Shown in pieces: positions 38,929-40,556 of a stretch of 40,556 nt of DNA. The stretch comes from an uncultured Eubacteriales bacterium (GTDB taxonomy: Bacteria; Bacillota; Clostridia; Oscillospirales; Acutalibacteraceae), in NCBI GenBank assembly GCA_934488615.1, contig CAKSSJ010000018.1:1-40556 (forward strand), read 5' to 3'. A program made the position numbers and the translations under genes. The first letter of the stretch is position 1; each line of letters begins with the position of its first letter. A model generated the notes under the pieces. That model did not search any database. It saw nothing but the letters and a program-made list of their open reading frames with translations, and was not told where the DNA came from.

Positions 38929-39699
38929 TCAACCTCCGATATAAGCCTTGACAACCTCGGGATCATTGAGGGCATCGTCTACCTTGCCCTGGCAAAGAAC
39001 CGTACCGAAGTTGAGAACCGTGATCTCATCGCAAAGACCCGAAACGAATTTAAGGTCATGCTCAATGAGAAGAATTGTAACGTCAAAATTGTCACGGAGA
39101 TATCTTACCGTGTCCATAAGCTCCTGAGTTTCATGGGGATTCATACCTGCCGCAGGCTCGTCAAGGAGCAAAAGCTTCGGATTCGTCGCAAGAGCACGGG
39201 CGATTTCGAGCTTTCTCTGCTTGCCGTAGGGAAGATTGCAGGCAAGGTTGTTTCTCTCCTCATAAAGGTCAAAAATCTTAAGGATCTCCTTTGCCTTATC
39301 TCTCATTCTGACCTCAGTATCATAATGCTTCGGGAGCTTGAGCATGCTGATAAATGGGTTGCACTTGAACTCGGGCTGATTGTGAAGTCCGACAAGAACG
39401 TTTCTGATAACGCTCATGTTGTTGAAAAGACGGATATTCTGGAAGGTTCTTGCGATACCCTTGTGATTGATCTTTTCCTGAGTTTTGCCCGTCAGATCCT
39501 CGCCGTCGAGGTAAAATGTGCCGGTAGTCGGCTTGTAAACACCCGTCAGAAGATTGAAAACGGTTGTTTTACCTGCGCCGTTGGGGCCGATAAGACCATA
39601 GATCTGACCCTTTTTTATCTGCAAATTAACATCCTGAACGGCTTTAAGTCCTCCGAAAGAGATGCCGAGATTTTTTGTTTCAAGAACATAGTCAGCCAT
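38929..39699 (-). CDS. livG: Branched-chain amino acid ABC transporter ATP-binding protein LivG
   Basis: Second ATPase of the Liv importer, 256 aa. Walker A GPNGAGKTT (38-46); ARTFQNIRLFNNMSVIRNVLVG is the Q-loop block typical of LivG; signature LPYGKQRKLEIARAL, a common LivG variant of LSGGQ; Walker B LLLLDEPAAGMNP; switch LLIEHD. The gene begins 2 bp after the livM stop and is followed at 4 bp by livF, the normal order M-G-F. The permease LivH and the binding protein are expected beyond the right edge. Confidence 0.94.
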   Translation of the reverse strand: MADYVLETKNLGISFGGLKAVQDVNLQIKKGQIYGLIGPNGAGKTTVFNLLTGVYKPTTGTFYLDGEDLTGKTQEKINHKGIARTFQNIRLFNNMSVIRNVLVGLHNQPEFKCNPFISMLKLPKHYDTEVRMRDKAKEILKIFDLYEERNNLACNLPYGKQRKLEIARALATNPKLLLLDEPAAGMNPHETQELMDTVRYLRDNFDVTILLIEHDLKFVSGLCDEITVLNFGTVLCQGKVDDALNDPEVVKAYIGG

Positions 39700-39701
39700 G
39701 C

Positions 39702-40556
39702 TTATTTACCCCCTTTCTCAGGCTTGTCGGGCTTGAACGGATCGTTCTGCTTTACGTCTGTTGTAAGAACCTCGTCCATGCGGATCTTTGTTGTAACAAC
39801 GTCCCATCTGTTCGTATCCGAATACTGCTTTGACGGATTCTTGAGGTGCTTCTCGCGAAGCTTGTTTGCGATTGAGAATCTCTCTCTGACGCTCTTAAGA
39901 GCGGGAGCGTTGTTGAAGATAACAACAACGATGAGAATAACGGCATAAACCAAATACTTGAGAGCCGCCAGATCGCCCGAGAGCTGAGTCTGGAGCTGGA
40001 AGTTAAGGTAAGTGATGAACACTGCCGAAATGATCGAGCCTGTGATATTACCCATACCGCCGAGAACGACCATAACGAGGATCTCGATCGAATAGTTGAA
40101 TGAGAAGAACGAATAAACAACGGGAGTAACGTACGAGCCGTAGATAACGCCTGCCATGCCTGCGAAGAATGCGGCAAAGACGAAAACGAAGAGCTTGTAG
40201 TAAGTGATGTTGACACCCATTGCCTTTGCGGCGATCTCGTTATCGCGGATAGCCGTGATCGCGCGTCCGTGCTTACTTCTGATAATATTCTGAATGAGGA
40301 AAAGCGAAATGAGAACCGTAACAAGAGCTACGATATAAAGGTCATTGCCGTACTTCTTGGTGGAAAGACCGAGAGCGGCGCCGAAGGTCGGGAGATTCTT
40401 GAAAATTGTTCTTACGATCTCACCGAATGCAAGGGTAACGATCGCAAGATAGTCGCCCTTAAGCCGCAAAGCGGGAAGTCCGATAATAAAGCCGAACACC
40501 GCCGCAACAAGTCCGCCGATGAGCATTGAAATGATGAGCACAAGGAGCTTTGAATC
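39702..40556 (-). CDS. livM: Branched-chain amino acid ABC transporter permease LivM (partial, 5' end beyond window)
   Basis: Membrane permease subunit. The frame stays open to the right edge, so the N terminus is missing; an internal Met at 40541 is not the true start. Visible: GLPALRLKGDYLAIVTLAFGEIVR (the conserved EAA-like region of LivM), HGRAITAIRDNEIAAKAMGVNITYYKL (cytoplasmic coupling loop), and further helices AAFFAGMAGVIYG and EILVMVVLGGMGNITGS. The C-terminal tail of about 60 residues is hydrophilic and Lys/Asp-rich, longer than in E. coli. It overlaps nothing and ends 2 bp before livG. Confidence 0.9.
   Translation of the reverse strand, partial: DSKLLVLIISMLIGGLVAAVFGFIIGLPALRLKGDYLAIVTLAFGEIVRTIFKNLPTFGAALGLSTKKYGNDLYIVALVTVLISLFLIQNIIRSKHGRAITAIRDNEIAAKAMGVNITYYKLFVFVFAAFFAGMAGVIYGSYVTPVVYSFFSFNYSIEILVMVVLGGMGNITGSIISAVFITYLNFQLQTQLSGDLAALKYLVYAVILIVVVIFNNAPALKSVRERFSIANKLREKHLKNPSKQYSDTNRWDVVTTKIRMDEVLTTDVKQNDPFKPDKPEKGGK

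Noticed and set aside
40541..40556. Truncated or frameshifted livM
   Set aside because: The missing N terminus is due to the window edge; the frame is open to the last base.

Overview
The window looks like chromosomal DNA from a spore-forming member of the Clostridia, most likely an Oscillospirales/Ruminococcaceae-type gut anaerobe. The clues are sporulation genes (yabP, yabQ, a SpoVB-like flippase) in the Bacillus/Clostridium order, pyruvate phosphate dikinase, HemZ, Rex, and a secreted protein with a cohesin-like domain and a type I dockerin. No plasmid or phage genes are seen. Genus is inference; there is no 16S gene here.

Layout. 376-4280 (minus): THUMP methyltransferase, DagK-type lipid kinase, Na/Pi cotransporter. 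4368-4620: a 101-bp tandem repeat. 4615-5460 (minus): fumarase alpha subunit with no beta subunit beside it. 5849-10741 (minus): a block collinear with the B. subtilis yabM-yabN-yabO-yabP-yabQ-divIC-yabR locus, with an HU gene inserted. 11220-21684 (minus): a closely packed run of eight genes: GPH sugar symporter, glycosyltransferase, recJ, rel, dtd, MBL hydrolase, hemZ, uridine kinase. 21870-22973 (plus): a second glycosyltransferase. 23056-24828 (minus): cohesin/BspA-LRR/dockerin protein. 24979-25055: tRNA-Arg(CCG), with an AT-richer zinc-ribbon/CFI-box gene beside it. 26567-29191 (minus): ppdK. 29446-32274 (plus): glmU, lipoprotein, pth. 33060-37914 (minus): aconitase, isocitrate dehydrogenase, Rex, EEP-family hydrolase. 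38214 to the right edge (minus): livM (cut by the edge), livG, livF.

How the genes fit together. Aconitase and isocitrate dehydrogenase form the oxidative branch leading to 2-oxoglutarate. They share an apparent operon with the NADH sensor Rex, and a Rex-like operator lies just downstream of a good promoter at its head, which suggests autoregulated redox control. The recJ-rel-dtd block is a housekeeping unit for repair, (p)ppGpp and tRNA proofreading. The yab block joins cell division, spore coat/cortex functions and ribosome quality control (RqcP).

The most unusual feature is a family of mosaic intergenic elements (left edge-325, 5517-5705, 10899-11205, 32366-33004, 35796-35944). They share modules, carry different passenger segments, and each has a hairpin whose stem sequence differs between copies while its self-complementarity is kept. 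I recognise no mobilising gene for them in the window.
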